Source: Undibacterium pigrum
Lineage (GTDB): Bacteria; Pseudomonadota; Gammaproteobacteria; Burkholderiales; Burkholderiaceae_D
DNA length: 64,000 bases
Reading direction: 5' to 3'
Assembly: GCF_003201815.1 (NCBI RefSeq)
Contig: NZ_QJKB01000012.1
Span: 1-64,000 of the forward strand
The notes beneath the pieces were generated by a model. It was not told where the DNA came from, made no database searches, and worked only from the letters and a program-made list of their open reading frames with translations. Positions within the stretch are counted from its first letter, which is position 1. Every line of letters starts with the position of its first letter. This document shows positions 16,180 through 26,539 of this stretch, piece by piece. A program made the translations under genes and the position numbers.

Positions 16180-18756
16180 TCAGTCAGGATTTTGCTCACA
16201 CCATTTGATCCACATACCTCGATAGGCAGCTTCCATCTTGCGGGTATAGCCAGCTTCATCCATGAGAGCACTGGCTTGCATTTGCTCACGTAAGCCACCT
16301 CTTAGATTTGCAAGCGCAGGTAAATCACTGGCAAGTGCGACGGCTTTATCAATATATTCCTGCTCTGTTTGAGCGATCAGATGGGATAGCCCTGCACTTT
16401 CAAGTATGGCACTACCGAGCAAACCCATGCTTGGTCGACTTGCCAGTGTGATAAAAGGGATGCCCATGTACAGAGTCTCAAATAAAGTGGTGCCAGAATT
16501 ATGAGGGAAGCAATCCAAACCAATATCGACATTGCGCACCAAGTCCCAGGGCGGTGAATGGAAGCCTATGTCAATGCGTGAACGGTGTATGCCATGCGCT
16601 TCAAATTTTGCGATAAAGGACTCTTGCATGCTCGCCTCGACAAAACTGACGCTGTCGATAATCAGTCGCGCACCGGCGATTTTTTTCAGTATGCCTGCCC
16701 ATACAGCGATGACTCTATCGTTGATACGAATGGCACGGCTCAAGCAGCCAAAGGTGACATGACCGCATTGCAGCGCTGGCAGCGGGCTTACGGAGCCCAT
16801 GTTGTCAGATGGCCGGTAGTTGTAGCCTGGTGTTTCTACTCGCCACGGCTTCTCTGCAAAAAATGCCTCGCATCCCGCAGGCAAGCTAGTGCTGTCCATG
16901 AGCATGTAATCAACAGCTTTTATCCCTGTGGTGTAAGCGTAACCCAGCCATGAGGTAGATACTGGTGCGGGTTTGCGTGCGAATACCTGCAGGCTGTGGT
17001 TCCCGGTATGGCCAGCCAGATCAATCAGGATGTCTATGCCGTCGGCGCGAATACGATCTGCCATGACGTCATCTGACATATTGAGTGTTTGCACCCAGTG
17101 ATCGACATAGGATTGATATCGCTTGGTGACAGCGTCTTCCCATTCTGGTCGGGCATAGGAGTAGGCATATACTTCAAATTCGCGCTTGTCATGATGGGCT
17201 AACAGTGGTTCAAGAAAATGTCGCACCGGATGGGTGAACAAGTCTGGGGATACATAGCCTATCTTCAGGCGTTTGCCAGGATCACGCTGGTTGGAAAATG
17301 CTTGCCATTTTTGTTTCAGGTTTTGGCAGAAACGTTTGTCATATTTTTCATATTCAGCATATATCGCGGCGCTGCTGAGTTCCGGATGGTAGTTCAGGGC
17401 GAACAAGTAATGCGAATGAATTTTAGCTGCATCGGGAGCTAACTGCATGGCCTTGCGAAACAAGACGATAGCTTCATCCAGGCGTCCCTGATCAGAATAG
17501 ATCATGGCCAGATTATCGTAGGCATCCGGGTTGTTGGGGTCCATCTGCAGCACTTGCTGGTAACTGTCGGCGGCTTCTCGCAGTCGCCCCCACCTTTTAT
17601 AAACACTGGCAAGATTATTGTGGGCATTCAACATCCCCGGTGCCAAATCTGTGGCACGTTTGAAATAGACGACCGCCTCAGGAAAACGCTTTTGCTGATA
17701 AGCGATCACACCCAGATTGTCGTAGACCACAGCATCATCCGGGCGTATCTTCAATACTTGCTGAAACCTCGCCTCGGCAGCAGGAAATTGACCCACGCTC
17801 ATCAACAGTACCCCCATGGTGCCGAGTGCATCGGCATAGTCAGGATTGATGCTGATGGCTTTTCTTAAATTGCGTTCTGCTTCTTGTAGTTTGCCAAAAT
17901 CCATTTGCATGGATGCCAGCTTGCATAAGGGAGTCGCATCGCCGGGATTATTGGCGGCAGCAGTCAGGTAGGCTGCTTCTGTTTCTGCATGGCGTCCCTG
18001 GCTCTGCAGCAGGGCTGCCAGATGATCCAGAGCGCCGTGATGACCTGACTGCAATGCCAGCGCCTGACGATAAGCAGCCTCTGCATCTGCCAATCTGCCT
18101 TGGTGATGCGCCAGCAGGCCCAGACAAAAATGTGCTGAAGCCAAACCGGGATTTAACTGTAAAGCCTTACGGCAACTGGCCTCGGCTTCACCAGATCGAC
18201 CTTGCTGTTGTAATAGAATTGCCAGATGAGCATGTGCTTCACTGAAGTCTGGTTTGCTGCCCAGCGCCTTGCGGCAACTGCTTTCAGATTCTTGCCAGCG
18301 TGACTGTGATTTCAGGTTGAGGCTCAGATGGTAATGAGTGTTCGCATCATCCGGCATGGTTTGCAGGGCGTTGCGATAAGCTGCCTCCGCTTCGGCAAAA
18401 CGGTTTTGCTGATCAAGTATCAGGCCCAGGCTGTATATTGTATTGCCAGCCTCCGGGGTCAGCTCCAGCGCATTGCGGTAGCGGGATTCAGCCTCAGCCA
18501 CATTTCCTTGTGCAGCATTGATATCACCCAGAGCATGGTGAGCATGCGCGTTGCGGTCGTCAAGAATCAGCAATTGCTGATAGCAGTGGGCAGCCTGTTG
18601 CAACTGACCTGCATCAAAAAAAACTTTACCTTGTCGCTGGTATTCAGTCGTGGCTACAGATCCGGGCGGTGGTGTCCAGGCCTCTGGCATGCTGTGGGCT
18701 GGCGCTACGGATTTGTCATTGCTATTGCTAAGTTTATTTTTGAGCCAGGTGAACAT
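16180..18756 (-). CDS. TPR/O-GlcNAc-transferase-like glycosyltransferase
   Basis: An 858-residue protein of the SPINDLY/OGT family (COG3914). Residues about 40-470 are roughly a dozen tetratricopeptide repeats (recurring A-x-x-x-Y/C-R-x-A-L patterns). From about 495 comes the glycosyltransferase-41-like region: KIGYVSPDLFTHPVRHFLEP, ILIDLAGHTGNHSLQVFARKPAPVSTSWLGY, VTFGCLSRAIRIND and FPHNSGTTLFETLYMGIPFITL. The family transfers a sugar from a nucleotide sugar to Ser/Thr of proteins recognised by the TPR superhelix; bacterial substrates are mostly unknown. I use the ATG at 18756 (MFTWLKNKL); a further in-frame codon lies at 18792. No flagellin or pilin gene is near. Confidence 0.88.
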   Translation of the reverse strand: MFTWLKNKLSNSNDKSVAPAHSMPEAWTPPPGSVATTEYQRQGKVFFDAGQLQQAAHCYQQLLILDDRNAHAHHALGDINAAQGNVAEAESRYRNALELTPEAGNTIYSLGLILDQQNRFAEAEAAYRNALQTMPDDANTHYHLSLNLKSQSRWQESESSCRKALGSKPDFSEAHAHLAILLQQQGRSGEAEASCRKALQLNPGLASAHFCLGLLAHHQGRLADAEAAYRQALALQSGHHGALDHLAALLQSQGRHAETEAAYLTAAANNPGDATPLCKLASMQMDFGKLQEAERNLRKAISINPDYADALGTMGVLLMSVGQFPAAEARFQQVLKIRPDDAVVYDNLGVIAYQQKRFPEAVVYFKRATDLAPGMLNAHNNLASVYKRWGRLREAADSYQQVLQMDPNNPDAYDNLAMIYSDQGRLDEAIVLFRKAMQLAPDAAKIHSHYLFALNYHPELSSAAIYAEYEKYDKRFCQNLKQKWQAFSNQRDPGKRLKIGYVSPDLFTHPVRHFLEPLLAHHDKREFEVYAYSYARPEWEDAVTKRYQSYVDHWVQTLNMSDDVMADRIRADGIDILIDLAGHTGNHSLQVFARKPAPVSTSWLGYAYTTGIKAVDYMLMDSTSLPAGCEAFFAEKPWRVETPGYNYRPSDNMGSVSPLPALQCGHVTFGCLSRAIRINDRVIAVWAGILKKIAGARLIIDSVSFVEASMQESFIAKFEAHGIHRSRIDIGFHSPPWDLVRNVDIGLDCFPHNSGTTLFETLYMGIPFITLASRPSMGLLGSAILESAGLSHLIAQTEQEYIDKAVALASDLPALANLRGGLREQMQASALMDEAGYTRKMEAAYRGMWIKWCEQNPD

Positions 18757-19032
18757 AAGAGTAATTTGGTTTTGCTTTTCAGCTTGCCACACTACCCTAT
18801 GCTTTTTAAAAAAGCAATTTGCTTAAAAACGCATATGGACACAGAAACATATGTACTTGTGTAAATGCACTTTTTTGCAAATCAATTTGCTGTGTATTGC
18901 TGCGTACAACTGCCTGCCACACATCATCATATGTAAGGGATGCCAGAACACGCGGAGCATGCAATGCATGCCGCCGCGCAGCTTGAATACAAAGCATTTT
19001 TCAGGTGTCTTTGAATGGGGTTTTCCGATCGA

Positions 19033-20877
19033 TTAAGCCGCAAACCTGGCACGTATCGATTTCTCTATCCCTGCTGCATCCAGCCCGCATTGCGCCAGCA
19101 GCAAACCGGGGTCGCCATGATCAACAAAGCGGTCTGGCAAGCCCAGTATCAGCAATGGTTTATGGATGCCTGCTTCGGCCATGGCTTCTGCAACAGCAGA
19201 GCCAGCCCCCCCCATGGTGCAGCCTTCTTCTACCGTCACCAGCTCATCATGGCTGGCAGCCAGAGACTTGAGCAGTTCCACATCCAGCGGTTTGACGAAA
19301 CGCATATTCGCCAGCGTGGCATCAAGTTGCTCTGCCGCTTGCAGGGCGGGGTGCACCAGGGAGCCAAAGGCCAGTATCGCGATGCGCTTGCCCTGGCGCT
19401 TGATTTCGCCTTTACCCAAAGGAATGGTATCCAGATCCTTGCCTGTCGGCACACCTGCGCCTGCACCACGCGGGTAACGCACTGCTGCAGGGCCGGGATA
19501 TTGATAGGCCGTGCTCAACATCTGACGGCATTCGTTTTCATCCGACGCTGCCATGACCACCATGTTGGGGATGCAGCGCAGATAGGCCAGATCGTAATTG
19601 CCAGCATGTGTCGCACCGTCCGCACCGACCAGACCGGCGCGGTCTAGTGCAAATGTCACGTCCAGGTTTTGCAGGGCAACGTCATGGATCAGCTGATCGT
19701 AAGCGCGCTGCAAAAAGGTGGAATAGATGGCGACCACCGGCTTCAAGCCTTCGCAAGCCAGGCCAGCTGCAAAGGTGACGGAATGCTGTTCAGCGATGCC
19801 AACATCGTAATAACGCCTGGGGAATTGTTTTTCAAATTCCACCATGCCCGAGCCTTCGCGCATGGCAGGTGTAATGCCCACCAGTTTTTGATCAGCCGCC
19901 GCCATATCGCACAACCAGTTGCCAAATACCTGGGTATAGCTTTGCTTGGCAGGTGCGGCGGCAGGCTTGATACCCTCAGCCGGATTGAACTTGCCCGGGC
20001 CATGGTAGAGGACAGGATCAGCTTCAGCCAGTTTATAACCCTGGCCCTTTTTGGTGACCACATGTAAAAATTGCGGGCCTTTGAGGTTCTTGATGTTTTG
20101 CAGAGTTGGTACCAGCGAATCGAGATCATGGCCATCGATAGGGCCTATGTAATTGAAGCCAAATTCTTCAAACATGGTGGCAGGTACGATCATGCCCTTG
20201 GCATGTTCTTCAAAACGTTTGGCCAGCTCCAGTACGGGGGAGGGCAAGACTGATTTGCCGACATTGCGCGCTGTTGCATAGAACTTGCCTGACATCAGGC
20301 GCGCCAGGTAGCGGTTCAGTGCGCCGACTGGCGGTGAGATCGACATATCATTGTCATTCAAGACCACCAGCAAATTGATATCGTCATGTACGCCAGCATT
20401 GTTCATCGCTTCGAATGCCATGCCAGCCGTCATCGAACCATCGCCTATGATGGCCACTGCATGGCGGTCTTCACCCTTGGTGCGGGCGGCCAGTGCCATG
20501 CCCAGTGCAGCAGAAATCGAGGTGGATGAGTGTGCGGTACCAAAGGTATCGTATTCACTTTCGGCACGACGCGGGAAGCCGGAAATGCCATTCAACTGAC
20601 GCAGGCTGTGCATCTGGTCACGACGACCTGTCAGAATCTTGTGCGGATAAGTCTGGTGGCCAACATCCCATACCAGCCGGTCTTCCGGGGTATTAAAGAC
20701 ATAATGCAGGGCGATGGTTAACTCCACCGTGCCCAGGTTAGACGACAAATGGCCGCCCGTCTTGGAGACCGATTCGAGCACATACTGACGCAACTCATCT
20801 GCCAGGGGCTTGAGTTGGCTGCGTGTCATGCTGCGCAGGTCAGCAGGGGAATTAATGGTGTTTAATAAAGTCGTCAT
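19033..20877 (-). CDS. dxs: 1-deoxy-D-xylulose-5-phosphate synthase
   Basis: A 614-residue thiamine-diphosphate enzyme that condenses pyruvate and glyceraldehyde-3-phosphate, the first step of the MEP isoprenoid pathway (also feeding thiamine and pyridoxal synthesis). Visible are [16 protein letters not shown], the ThDP-binding [18 protein letters not shown] near 145-162 with LNDNDMSIS, the pyrimidine-binding [17 protein letters not shown] with its catalytic Glu, and [15 protein letters not shown]. Length is standard. It follows ispA and xseB on the same strand, as in many proteobacteria, but a 276-base gap separates it from ispA, so it may have its own promoter. Confidence 0.97.
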   Translation of the reverse strand: MTTLLNTINSPADLRSMTRSQLKPLADELRQYVLESVSKTGGHLSSNLGTVELTIALHYVFNTPEDRLVWDVGHQTYPHKILTGRRDQMHSLRQLNGISGFPRRAESEYDTFGTAHSSTSISAALGMALAARTKGEDRHAVAIIGDGSMTAGMAFEAMNNAGVHDDINLLVVLNDNDMSISPPVGALNRYLARLMSGKFYATARNVGKSVLPSPVLELAKRFEEHAKGMIVPATMFEEFGFNYIGPIDGHDLDSLVPTLQNIKNLKGPQFLHVVTKKGQGYKLAEADPVLYHGPGKFNPAEGIKPAAAPAKQSYTQVFGNWLCDMAAADQKLVGITPAMREGSGMVEFEKQFPRRYYDVGIAEQHSVTFAAGLACEGLKPVVAIYSTFLQRAYDQLIHDVALQNLDVTFALDRAGLVGADGATHAGNYDLAYLRCIPNMVVMAASDENECRQMLSTAYQYPGPAAVRYPRGAGAGVPTGKDLDTIPLGKGEIKRQGKRIAILAFGSLVHPALQAAEQLDATLANMRFVKPLDVELLKSLAASHDELVTVEEGCTMGGAGSAVAEAMAEAGIHKPLLILGLPDRFVDHGDPGLLLAQCGLDAAGIEKSIRARFAA

Positions 20878-21153
20878 TGTTCTTTTTCATTACTTGGCTA
20901 AACGTCACTGATGATCGGTCCCTTTGTACCTGACTGACCACCAGAGCTGCTATCGCATACCTGCACTGCATTACTTTTCGGGTTTGCTTCCTGGGCACTA
21001 CACCCAGGAAAATTCCCTGCCAAACTTCTTCGTCACTCTGCGTGAAGGATCTTGCGCAGATAAATCCCGGCCGTCGCTGGGATGAGGTCAATATGATTAC
21101 TGTTATCCTTAGGGTGCGCATGGCACACCCTGCAACTATACTCACAACTGTGA

Positions 21154-22041
21154 TCAGGCCTGACGCTGCACGATCAAATCTGCCAGATCATGTAATAAGC
21201 CCGCCTTGTCACCAAACCTGCCCAAGGCTGCATGCGCATCATGGCACAGTTGCGTCGCCAATGCGCGTGAAGCGTCCAGCCCCATGAGGCTGACAAAGGT
21301 GGGCTTGTTATCGGCAGCATCCTTGCCAGCAGTCTTGCCGAGGGTTGCAGAATCTGCCGTGGCATCCAGCACATCATCCACCACCTGGAAAGCCAGGCCG
21401 ATGGCAGCGGCATAGCTGTCCAGCGCAGCGGTTTCATCTGCAGTCAGGGTTTTGCCGCACATGGCCCCCAATAATACAGAAGCGCGCAACAAGGCACCGG
21501 TTTTCAGCCTGTGCATTTGTTCCAGTTGCTCACGGTTCAGGGCGACGCCGACGCTGGCCAGATCAATTGCCTGGCCGCCGCACATGCCGACCGAGCCAGC
21601 TGCGCGTGCCAGTAATTGCAGCATCGCCAGTCTGGCTGTGGCATCGCCTTCACCTTCTGTCAGCACCAGGAAAGCCTGGGCTTGCAAGGCATCACCTACC
21701 AGCAAGGCAGTGGCTTCATCATATTTGACGTGTACCGTGGGTTTGCCACGGCGCAGGGCATCATCGTCCATGCAGGGCATGTCGTCATGCACCAGTGAAT
21801 AGGCATGGATCATTTCAACTGCAGCCGCTGCCCGGCTCAATAATGCAGCAGGGGCATCAAACAACTGGCCAGCCGCATGCACTAATAAAGGACGCACCCG
21901 TTTGCCACCATCGAGGGTGGCATAGCGCATGGCCGCATGCAATTGTTGCGGAACTGTATTTTCATCCGGCAAAAACTGCTTCAGGCTGGTTTCACACGTC
22001 GCCTGGGTTTGTCGCATCCAGTTACCAAATTGTTCATTCAT
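21154..22041 (-). CDS. ispA: Farnesyl diphosphate synthase (polyprenyl synthetase)
   Basis: A 295-residue all-helical prenyltransferase making C15 farnesyl diphosphate from isopentenyl and dimethylallyl diphosphates. The first aspartate-rich motif DDMPCMDDD is at 86-94, GGKRVRP at 45-51, and the second aspartate motif VVDDVLD near residue 222. It starts two bases after the xseB stop, so the two are tightly coupled. Substrate supply comes from the MEP pathway opened by the neighbouring dxs. Confidence 0.96.
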   Translation of the reverse strand: MNEQFGNWMRQTQATCETSLKQFLPDENTVPQQLHAAMRYATLDGGKRVRPLLVHAAGQLFDAPAALLSRAAAAVEMIHAYSLVHDDMPCMDDDALRRGKPTVHVKYDEATALLVGDALQAQAFLVLTEGEGDATARLAMLQLLARAAGSVGMCGGQAIDLASVGVALNREQLEQMHRLKTGALLRASVLLGAMCGKTLTADETAALDSYAAAIGLAFQVVDDVLDATADSATLGKTAGKDAADNKPTFVSLMGLDASRALATQLCHDAHAALGRFGDKAGLLHDLADLIVQRQA

Positions 22042-22043
22042 CC

Positions 22044-22331
22044 TTAATCCTCGCCGCCATTGTTACCACCCTGCGCGCCGGAATCGGCCAGGGGCTTGAG
22101 CATGCCCGCTTCCAGCACTTTGACTTGTTGCTCTACTTTTTCAAGTTGGGCTGCACAATATTTCACCAGTTCTGAGCCTCGTTGGTAAGCACTTACAGAG
22201 GCTTCAAGCGGCAGCTCGCCTGCCTCCATGCTGCCGACGAGCTTATTTAATTCAGCCATGGCATCTTCAAAGGAAAGACCTTCCAAATGGGCTGGAACAG
22301 AGAGATTTGCAGTTGCTTGTTTTTTTGTCAT
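22044..22331 (-). CDS. xseB: Exodeoxyribonuclease VII small subunit
   Basis: A 95-residue subunit with the family core LSFEDAMAELNKLVGSMEAGELPLEASVSAYQRG and the helical LVKYCAAQLEKVEQQVKVLE. Together with XseA (not in this window) it forms the single-strand-specific exonuclease VII. The ATG at 22331 (MTKKQATANL) is chosen; the longer frame from 22418 adds a hydrophobic extension foreign to the family. First gene of xseB-ispA-(dxs). Confidence 0.94.
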   Translation of the reverse strand: MTKKQATANLSVPAHLEGLSFEDAMAELNKLVGSMEAGELPLEASVSAYQRGSELVKYCAAQLEKVEQQVKVLEAGMLKPLADSGAQGGNNGGED

Positions 22332-22824
22332 AAAGAAATGTTTGTTTCGCGCCGTTAACAAAAAAAAGTGAAACCAAACGTAAAAATCGGCGTGAAAAAT
22401 AAGGTAAACAGAGTTCAACCTGCTATTTTAGTGCAATCCCGAGAAATTTACTGTTTAGTGCAATCCTGATAAGCAATTTTAGGGAGTTTGTTCGAAGCTG
22501 TTGCAGTTTTGGATTTATTCACAAGCTATACTTAAATTTTGCCGAAATTGCGTTTCAAACATTTCCATGTGGAAATTAACGGTATATAGTACGGTCATCC
22601 CTTTTGATTAATTCTTGTGCAGGTAAGCAGCTTGTCAACAAAGTTTCAGAAACTGAAATAATTGCTTCCAAGTCATGAGTTTGTCGTAATTGTATGCAAC
22701 TCTTGAGCCAAATTTGTTGCTTGCTGTAATCGAATTGCTGGAATGCTGCCCAAGGCAGTGAATTACGTTTCTCTATATTGATTGAAATTATTACCTTAGC
22801 AAAAAAACCGAATTTATTGCCGCC
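22332..22824. promoter_or_regulatory. Long divergent intergenic region with repeats
   Basis: This AT-rich gap of 493 bases separates xseB (minus) and the DUF1631 gene (plus). It holds a direct repeat of TTTAGTGCAATCC(C/T)GA at 22427-22442 and 22454-22469 (27-base period), and an inverted repeat ATTTCCA-TG-TGGAAAT at 22561-22576. Both are candidate protein-binding sites. No gene was seen. Confidence 0.4.
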
Positions 22825-25116
22825 ATGTCAACGCCCGTCAACCAAGCCAAGCCCACCGGTACTGCCATGCAGTCCCGCGATGCGGTCTTGCGCGGTCTGA
22901 TCCCGCTGGCGAACCACCTGGTGGCATCACAAATCGATGCCTTCTCTGCCCGTCTCGCGAATGCCTTCCTGGCGCTTTCCGAACAAAGCATGGATGCGCG
23001 TGAAGCAAGCCTGAGCTTTGCAGCCGGGCAATTGCTCAAAAAGAATGGCTATGCCTTCTACTACCTGGCCTCTGGTGCATTTGAAGCTGTTTTCCGCAAG
23101 GAAGTTGATGCTCTGCTACAAGGTGTCAAAGCCGTTGCCAACAATCTCGATGCCACACTGACGCTGGTCACCTATGAAGAAATGGACCAGAAGCTGGCTT
23201 TGAGCCGGGCTGGCCGCACTCTGGAACTCGATAGTGCTGAGCAATATGCCGCATTGAATATGCGCTTTGCCCACTTGATGGACCATGAGGCACTGAGCAT
23301 TGCGCAAAACCCTTTCCGTCCTGAGATTTTCCTCCATACGATTTATTCTGCCTGGTGCGAATTTGATCCTGATGTGAATACCCATGAGCTGGTCTTGCCA
23401 CTCTTGCGTGCGGATATCCTGTTTGATCTCGAACCGATTTTGAATTCGCTCAATGAAGCATTGATTGCCAAAGGCATACTGCCTGATTTGCATGAGTCCT
23501 TCCGCATACGCCGCAGCCGCAATTCTGACAAGCGCAAGGACGCAGCACCTGATGTTAACCAAAAACTGAGAAACCTCCTGTCTGGCAATGCCCAGTCTGG
23601 CGCGTCGAATGACGCGGGTGGACAATTTGCCGGTGGTGGGCATACAGGTGGCGGACAGGGTGGTGCTGGTGGCCCTGGCGGCCATCATGGACACGGCGGT
23701 GCTGGCGGGGCCATGAATGCTGGGCAAGATGCGTCTTCCAGTACTCCTTATTCTGGTTTTGCCCAGGCGGGTGAGCCGCAAAGTATCGCCCGTACAGAAT
23801 TATTCCAGAAGCTGGCTGGCTTGCAAAAAAGCGTGCAGTTACAGCAAATGATGGCCGGTGCGCAAGACGTCTTGCGCTTGTCGCAAATGCGCGAGCAAAT
23901 GCCAGAACTGGCCAATACCGGCATAGAAAAAAATACCCTGGATCTGCTGTCACAAGTGTTTGACAGTGTTTTCCGCAATCAGGCCATTCCTACCCAGATC
24001 AAGGAATTGATCTCGGTCTTGCAAATCCCTGTCCTCAAGGCTGCCTTGATGGATAAGGAATTCTTTTTCCAGGAAAATCATCCGGCTCGCCGCATGATTG
24101 AATTGCTGTCGCGTTACAGCCTGGCCTGGGATCAGAAAAAAGGCCAGCAAGACCCGCTGTTCCAGACCATGCAGCGCAATGTACATCGCGTACAGCAAGA
24201 GTTTGACCAGGAAATCGCCCTGTTTGATGAAGTCGTCAACGACCTCGAATCTTTCATCCAGAAAGAAGAAAAAGAAGCCGCTGAAGCCTTGCAGGCGCCA
24301 ATCAAAACGGCACTGAAAAAAGAAAAAGTCAAACAGGCCAGCATTGCAGCAACCAATGAAGTATCTCTGCGTGTGGGTACTGGCGAAGTTGTTGCTTTTG
24401 TCGAAACCTTCCTTGAAAACCGCTGGACCAAGGTACTGACCCTGGCCTACAGCGTCAAGGAAGAAAAGCCTTATGCAGTAGAAGATGCCATCAAGACCAT
24501 GGATGACCTGATCTGGAGTGTGCAGCCCAAGCTCACCCTGCAACAGCGCCAGGAATTGCTGAACCGCCTGCCCGCCATCCTGGCTCGTCTCAATAAATGG
24601 CTGAGCCTGATCAAGTGGGAAGATGCCGACCGCGTGCAATTCTTTGCCGACCTGGCAGAATGCCATGCCTCCATCGTACGCGCACCGCTGGACCTGTCAC
24701 CAGAACGCCAGATCGAAATCGCAGTCGAAGTCGCCCAACAAGCTGCCGAACGCCGCCTGGCAAAACGGGCAGAAGCCGAAAGCAAGGCCGAAGCAGAACC
24801 ACCGCCGCCACCGGATGAGCATGTCGACACCGTTACCGAACTGGAACGCGGCGTCTGGCTGGAATTCACCAAAAAAACCGGCGGCACCAACAAGGTCAAA
24901 CTCGCCTGGGTCAGCCCCATGCGCAGCCTGTATATCTTCACAACAGGCGACAAGGAAAAAACTTTCCAGGTCACCGCCGAAGAACTCGAACAAACCTTCC
25001 GCGAAAAACGCGCGAAGATATTGCAACTCGAAAAAGTCGTCGATCGCGCCCTCATGGAAGCTCTGGAAAATACGCCAGATGAACAAGAGGCTGAAGAAGA
25101 ACTCGGGCTGGTGTGA
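22825..25116 (+). CDS. DUF1631 family protein
   Basis: A 763-residue protein of the DUF1631 family, common in Burkholderiales and of unknown function. Residues 1-250 and 330-640 are helical. Between them lies a glycine- and histidine-rich linker (about 265-300, with GGGHTGGGQGG and GGHHGHGG), and after an acidic/proline stretch (EAEPPPPPDE) a small beta-rich C-terminal module (about 670-745, ERGVWLEFTKKTGGTNKVKL) whose layout resembles a PilZ-type barrel, although no canonical RxxxR/DxSxxG motif is visible. No signal peptide or membrane helix. The ATG at 22825 is the first in frame. It appears monocistronic behind a long regulatory gap. Confidence 0.85.
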   Translation: MSTPVNQAKPTGTAMQSRDAVLRGLIPLANHLVASQIDAFSARLANAFLALSEQSMDAREASLSFAAGQLLKKNGYAFYYLASGAFEAVFRKEVDALLQGVKAVANNLDATLTLVTYEEMDQKLALSRAGRTLELDSAEQYAALNMRFAHLMDHEALSIAQNPFRPEIFLHTIYSAWCEFDPDVNTHELVLPLLRADILFDLEPILNSLNEALIAKGILPDLHESFRIRRSRNSDKRKDAAPDVNQKLRNLLSGNAQSGASNDAGGQFAGGGHTGGGQGGAGGPGGHHGHGGAGGAMNAGQDASSSTPYSGFAQAGEPQSIARTELFQKLAGLQKSVQLQQMMAGAQDVLRLSQMREQMPELANTGIEKNTLDLLSQVFDSVFRNQAIPTQIKELISVLQIPVLKAALMDKEFFFQENHPARRMIELLSRYSLAWDQKKGQQDPLFQTMQRNVHRVQQEFDQEIALFDEVVNDLESFIQKEEKEAAEALQAPIKTALKKEKVKQASIAATNEVSLRVGTGEVVAFVETFLENRWTKVLTLAYSVKEEKPYAVEDAIKTMDDLIWSVQPKLTLQQRQELLNRLPAILARLNKWLSLIKWEDADRVQFFADLAECHASIVRAPLDLSPERQIEIAVEVAQQAAERRLAKRAEAESKAEAEPPPPPDEHVDTVTELERGVWLEFTKKTGGTNKVKLAWVSPMRSLYIFTTGDKEKTFQVTAEELEQTFREKRAKILQLEKVVDRALMEALENTPDEQEAEEELGLV

Positions 25117-25299
25117 TTTTCACCGCCTTATAAACCCAGTCAACAATATCTGCCATCTGCAGCTTGCATTGCCTTGTTGGAAACTGATTAAGATGGCACA
25201 CTCAGCATCTCTTCAATCCCTGCCTTGAAGAACCCTGTGCGGGCCATCTGCTTATCTCAAAAGCATGCTTACACCGCAACTTGTTCCTTATTTTTCACT

Positions 25300-25965
25300 A
25301 TGAAATTTTTTTACCTTCTTCTCGCCGCATTATGGGTAAGCAGTTCCCATGCCGCGGATCAGCAATTGAGCTGCCAGAAAGCCATGCTTTACCCCGAAGT
25401 CGAGCATGAACTGATTCAGCAACATCCGGCAAAAGTAAGCAGGGTAGATGCACACACGCTGGAAGTGAAGCATGCCAAAGGTGTGGAGCGGTTTATTGAC
25501 CAGCCACCACATGAGGCTCTGGCAGGCACACACTGGTTTTACTGTGGATATAGCGCCACACAAAAAGTACATCTGATAGGGCACAACGTAGATTCATTAT
25601 TCAGTGGCATTATCTTGCGTCACAGTGACGGCAAGACTTTCAAGGCCGGTCATACGATCTTGATGTCACCAAAAGGGAAGAAATTTCTCGCTATAGAACA
25701 GCAAAGTGGTCTTGATGGTGAAGACTGGACAGTCTACAAGCTGTACGGGAAAAAATTGTGGCAGGGATACGCAGGCATACTCAGCACTCCAGTGAAGAAC
25801 GAACCTGTCATGGTGATGGCACAATTTGTTAATCCGGTCTGGCGCGATGAAGATGTACTGGAAGCAGATATCAGTTGTGCCGATATCATCAAGGGAAAAG
25901 CGACTTTAGCCATAAGCAATATCGGCAAAGCCGCACCGCGCTGGTCTTCAAAGCCCAACTGTTGA
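25300..25965 (+). CDS. Secreted protein of unknown function
   Basis: A 221-residue protein with signal peptide MKFFYLLLAALWVSSSHAA. The mature part has cysteines near residues 26, 83, 201 and 221 that could form two disulfides. I do not recognise a family. The ATG at 25300 puts the signal peptide at the N terminus; the frame is open upstream to 25225 without signal character. The next gene begins 14 bases downstream, so the two may be co-transcribed. Confidence 0.65.
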   Translation: MKFFYLLLAALWVSSSHAADQQLSCQKAMLYPEVEHELIQQHPAKVSRVDAHTLEVKHAKGVERFIDQPPHEALAGTHWFYCGYSATQKVHLIGHNVDSLFSGIILRHSDGKTFKAGHTILMSPKGKKFLAIEQQSGLDGEDWTVYKLYGKKLWQGYAGILSTPVKNEPVMVMAQFVNPVWRDEDVLEADISCADIIKGKATLAISNIGKAAPRWSSKPNC

Positions 25966-25979
25966 GAGCGTCTTTTGCC

Positions 25980-26402
25980 ATGACAAATAGTCCCGTTTAT
26001 ATTCACCTCGTGCCGGGTACTGACCCTGCTGACATTTCAGCACTTTACCCTTACGCCGCCATCGTCATGGTAGAGACTGATGTAACCCCTGAATGGCGCT
26101 CGACCATCAGCCGCTGGCTGGTGGATACCGGATGTCTGTGTATGATTGCCTGGGGCAGGGAGTGCGCACTGTGGGACGATGTCGTAGATTGGTGTCATAT
26201 GGAGAAATATGACTTCGGAGATTATCCGGAAGACAGTTTCTTACCTACTTCGTGGTTCGAAAATTACACATTGGAAGAAGTGTTCGAGTTTGCCAAAATG
26301 CATGCGAGTCATCCTACGGTAGAATTATTGCACACAGTATTACTTCACATTTCTGCCGCCCCTGATGACGAAACAATATTGAAGAAGTATGCAGATGCCT
26401 GA
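25980..26402 (+). CDS. Small cytoplasmic protein of unknown function
   Basis: A 140-residue acidic protein (MTNSPVYIHLVPGTDPADIS...), no signal peptide, with a Trp/Cys-rich centre (CMIAWGRECALWDDVVDWCHMEKYDFGDYPEDS) and a helical end. I do not recognise the family. The ATG at 25980 is preferred; the frame is open upstream to 25875, overlapping the previous gene. It sits 14 bases after that gene's stop. A short hairpin (26423-26439) follows. Confidence 0.6.
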   Translation: MTNSPVYIHLVPGTDPADISALYPYAAIVMVETDVTPEWRSTISRWLVDTGCLCMIAWGRECALWDDVVDWCHMEKYDFGDYPEDSFLPTSWFENYTLEEVFEFAKMHASHPTVELLHTVLLHISAAPDDETILKKYADA

Positions 26403-26422
26403 CGGCAGAGCAGGCAGATGAA

Positions 26423-26439
26423 GCAGGCTCATGGCCTGC
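26423..26439 (+). terminator. Short hairpin after the small unknown gene
   Basis: GCAGGC-TCATG-GCCTGC followed by GCATTTTAT, 21 bases after the stop. Weak as an intrinsic terminator. Confidence 0.45.
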
Positions 26440-26539
26440 GCATTTTATAGTGATTGATCCTGATGCAACCCTTTGCTGTTTGATCAGCATGTGTAATTGC
26501 TCAGGCTTGCTCTTGGGCAGTCAGGGTCTGATGTGTTTA

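Noticed and set aside
23950-24666. 238-codon minus-strand frame
   Set aside because: Antisense to the DUF1631 gene with no start signals or motifs.
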